From an uncultured Bacteroidia bacterium (GTDB lineage: Bacteria; Bacteroidota; Bacteroidia; Bacteroidales; Prolixibacteraceae), in assembly GCA_903907075.1 (NCBI GenBank), contig CAIVMQ010000034.1:1-64000 (forward strand): 64,000 nucleotides of DNA, in the 5' to 3' direction. The first letter of the stretch is position 1. Each line of letters begins with the position of its first letter. The notes beneath the pieces are model-generated. The model had not been told where the DNA came from, did not search any database, and worked only from the letters and a program-made list of their open reading frames with translations. Shown piece by piece: positions 61,776 through 64,000 of the stretch. The position numbers and the translations under genes were made by a program.

Positions 61776-64000
61776 TTAAAATTGTAATTGAACGCCAAGC
61801 ATCAAAGAACGAGCCTGAGGATAAACACCCTTATCTATTCCAAACACGCCACCACCAATTTCAGGATCAAATCCGGTATATTTTGTGATGGTCAATAAAT
61901 TTTCTGCGCTTAAATAAAACCGCAATTTTGACAAACCGATTTTACTATAAACACTACTTGGCAGGGAGTAACCAAGTTGAACAACTTTAAGACGAACATA
62001 ATCGCCATTTTCTAAATAAAAGTCTGACATTTTACCAAAGTTACCATTGGTATCGTTGCTGGTAAGACGTGGGTATGTATTTGAAGTTCCATCGCCGGTC
62101 CAACGGCTTAGTGCCACAGTTTGCCAGTTTGAATTACCAATATCTAACCTACGTATTCCCTGGAATATTTTACTTCCGGCAGTACCTTGAGCAAAGACCA
62201 TAAAATCGAATCCTTTATAATCAAAGTTTAAAGTAAGACCAAAGGTATATTTTGGAATATTATTCCCTAAGAATGTCTTGTCTTTATCAGTAATAACGCC
62301 ATCCTTATCGGTATCTACCCATTTCCAATCACCGGGCTTTGCATTGGCTTGAATTAACCCTCCAGTAGAGTTAGTGTAAGCTGCAACATCTGCCATATTT
62401 TGAAAAATACCGTCTGTTTTAAATCCGTAGAATGAATTATACGATTGTCCAACCTGCGTTCTGGTTACAGGACCCATAGATTGAAATGCCGCATCTCCGT
62501 TAATAAAGTTAACATCGGAAGCAATATAGGTAACCTTATTTTGTAAAAAGGCTACATTGCCATTTGCTGAAAAATTCAGCTCACCTAATTTTTTACGATA
62601 ACCTAACTCCACTTCCAAACCTTTATTCTCCATATCGGCAATATTACCTACAGGAGAAGAAGATACCCCAACATAACCCGGAATCGTAACCGGTCTTAAG
62701 ATACCTGAAGTCTTTTTCTGATAATAATCAACAGTTAATGTTAATGAGTTAAACAGTTGTGCATCAAAACCAATATTTGCCTGAGAAGTTTCCTCCCAAC
62801 GCAGACCAGGATTATCGAGCGACGAAGGAGCATATCCAGGTGTAATAGTTCCGGTATTGCCAATCGAATAATTAAATCCGCCGCCAACAGTTGCCAAATA
62901 ACCAAAATCACTAATCGCATCATTACCAACAACACCATAACCACCTCTGATCTTTAGCTGATTAATAATGTCATTGTTTTTCCAGAAATCCTCTTTTGAA
63001 ACAACCCATCCAACAGAGAATGATGGGAAAACACCATATTTGTGGTTAGCTCCGAATCGTGAAGAACCGTCGCGACGATAAATCCCGGTAAAGAGATATT
63101 TCTCTTTGTAGTTATAATTTAAACGAGTAAATAAAGAAGTTACACGATGTTGAACCATATCATAAGCACCACCAACACGGTTTTTAGAATCTGGGATATT
63201 GAAACTAAATGAAGCATCCTTGTAACTAGAGACCGGCAAATCATAAAGTGTTACACCGGTATATCCTCCGATATTATCAACATAAGCTCCCTGACCTACT
63301 AAGATATTGAAATCGTGATCACTAATTTTTTTGGCGTAGCTAATTGTATTCTCTAGATTGTAATTAAGTACATTACTATTTGATTTGTAAATATTATTCT
63401 TAAGCACCGAATTTGTAGCACTTAGATAGGAAACAGGAGTAAAACCTTGGTCTCCCCAATAGGCTAACTTAGATCCTAATGATGATTTAACAACGATGTC
63501 TTTGGTGATATTAGCTTGCAAATAAGCATTTCCAACAAAATTATCTGACCATCCGAAAGATCCCAATCTTGTTTGAATATAAGCCAACGGATTAATCATC
63601 TCCTGACCTACAAAAGAAGATATTCCATAAGGATTGCCATTGGGATCACGCATCACAGGATTAGTGCTGTAAGGTGACGAATTTGCCACTGTTGGATCAG
63701 TGATAACTAATTTTGTTATCGGATCAAGACTTATAGCTGAAGATAAAGGACCACCAAATTCACTATTTGTATTTCCGATACCCAATTTTTTCTGATGAGT
63801 ATAACCAATGGTTTGACCGAAAGTAAAAATCTTAGATAATTTATGTGTTGAATTTAAGCGGAAATTCTTTTGAGTAAAGTTAGAGATATCAGAAGCTACA
63901 ATACCTTGCTGATCCTGGATGCCAAAAGAGAGGTAGAAAGTTGATTTTTCATTACCTCCACTCATACTCATTTCGTGGTTATAACGTTGTGCGCTCGTAT
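61776..64000 (-). CDS. SusC/RagA family TonB-dependent transporter, C-terminal part (cut by window end)
   Basis: The frame is open to the right edge, so the signal, carboxypeptidase-like and plug domains lie outside; only the beta-barrel is seen. Typical SusC segments are SGGNEKSTFYLSFG near the window end, TGIYRRDGSSRFGANHKYGVFPSFSVGWVVSKE, LRWEETSQANIGFDAQLF, GDWKWVDTDKDGVITDKDKTFLGN and the LYLSAENLLTITKYTGFDPEIGGG block near the C terminus, ending in LGVQLQF. It imports the oligosaccharides bound by the SusD partner. An ATG at 63971 is internal and not the start. Confidence 0.95.
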   Translation of the reverse strand, partial: TSAQRYNHEMSMSGGNEKSTFYLSFGIQDQQGIVASDISNFTQKNFRLNSTHKLSKIFTFGQTIGYTHQKKLGIGNTNSEFGGPLSSAISLDPITKLVITDPTVANSSPYSTNPVMRDPNGNPYGISSFVGQEMINPLAYIQTRLGSFGWSDNFVGNAYLQANITKDIVVKSSLGSKLAYWGDQGFTPVSYLSATNSVLKNNIYKSNSNVLNYNLENTISYAKKISDHDFNILVGQGAYVDNIGGYTGVTLYDLPVSSYKDASFSFNIPDSKNRVGGAYDMVQHRVTSLFTRLNYNYKEKYLFTGIYRRDGSSRFGANHKYGVFPSFSVGWVVSKEDFWKNNDIINQLKIRGGYGVVGNDAISDFGYLATVGGGFNYSIGNTGTITPGYAPSSLDNPGLRWEETSQANIGFDAQLFNSLTLTVDYYQKKTSGILRPVTIPGYVGVSSSPVGNIADMENKGLEVELGYRKKLGELNFSANGNVAFLQNKVTYIASDVNFINGDAAFQSMGPVTRTQVGQSYNSFYGFKTDGIFQNMADVAAYTNSTGGLIQANAKPGDWKWVDTDKDGVITDKDKTFLGNNIPKYTFGLTLNFDYKGFDFMVFAQGTAGSKIFQGIRRLDIGNSNWQTVALSRWTGDGTSNTYPRLTSNDTNGNFGKMSDFYLENGDYVRLKVVQLGYSLPSSVYSKIGLSKLRFYLSAENLLTITKYTGFDPEIGGGVFGIDKGVYPQARSLMLGVQLQF

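Noticed and set aside
1-64000. CRISPR array or insertion sequence
   Set aside because: No regularly spaced direct repeats and no transposase-like protein were seen anywhere in the window.

Overview
The window is a stretch of chromosome from a member of the Bacteroidota, most likely class Bacteroidia. The signs are a SusC/SusD polysaccharide-utilisation locus, TAnnTTTG-type -7 promoter elements, a type III glutamine synthetase, an AsnA asparagine synthetase, carboxynorspermidine decarboxylase, and the gene order purH-mreBCD-mrdA-rodA. The quinol-type nitric oxide reductase and NO-repair genes suggest exposure to NO or denitrifying conditions. The species cannot be named from the sequence alone.

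Layout. 1-2840: the end of what looks like an integrated phage-like element (replication initiator fragment, DnaB-type helicase, then about 0.9 kb without a convincing gene), lying against the 3' end of a tRNA-Arg(UCU) gene. 3.0-7.7 kb: asnA, a LolC/E-type permease, rsmA and a MacB-type permease. 7.8-15.1 kb: purH followed by the rod-shape and peptidoglycan-elongation genes mreB, mreC, mreD, mrdA and rodA, tightly packed on one strand. 15.3-18.7 kb: recF, a DUF721 gene, nspC and an ACP-phosphodiesterase-like gene on the minus strand. 19-29.5 kb: mixed housekeeping and envelope genes: TPR membrane protein, YhcH family, SulP transporter, two-gene LysO exporter, thioesterase, RecB/AddA-like helicase-nuclease, amidohydrolase lipoprotein and TlpA-like thioredoxin. 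29.7-46.6 kb: a secreted protein of unclear function, lysC, an acyltransferase/HAD pair, an outer-membrane pair, purE diverging from hpt-adk-obgE-PAP2, glnN, and an M20 dipeptidase.

46.8-52.6 kb is a nitric-oxide defence cluster. An Rrf2-type regulator with three clustered cysteines diverges from ric (di-iron repair protein), a hemerythrin-domain gene, norB (qNor) and a PepSY-type membrane protein. The divergent promoter region contains a perfect 19-bp inverted repeat with a 4-nt centre, which is the best operator candidate in the window.

52.7-64.0 kb is a polysaccharide-utilisation locus read on the minus strand: susC (cut by the window end), susD, a PKD-containing surface lipoprotein, a terminator-like hairpin, three GH16 enzymes with different accessory modules, and two tandem GH30 enzymes. 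GH16 with GH30 points to a beta-1,3-glucan with beta-1,6 linkages (laminarin-like or fungal/yeast-type). The proposed route is endo-cleavage and debranching at the surface, capture by SusD and the PKD protein, then SusC import. That substrate is inferred from family membership.

The most unusual non-coding structures are the NO-cluster palindrome, a perfect 13-bp palindrome between the divergent purine genes purE and hpt, a nested palindrome upstream of lysC, and a hairpin with two alternative pairings between norB and the PepSY gene.
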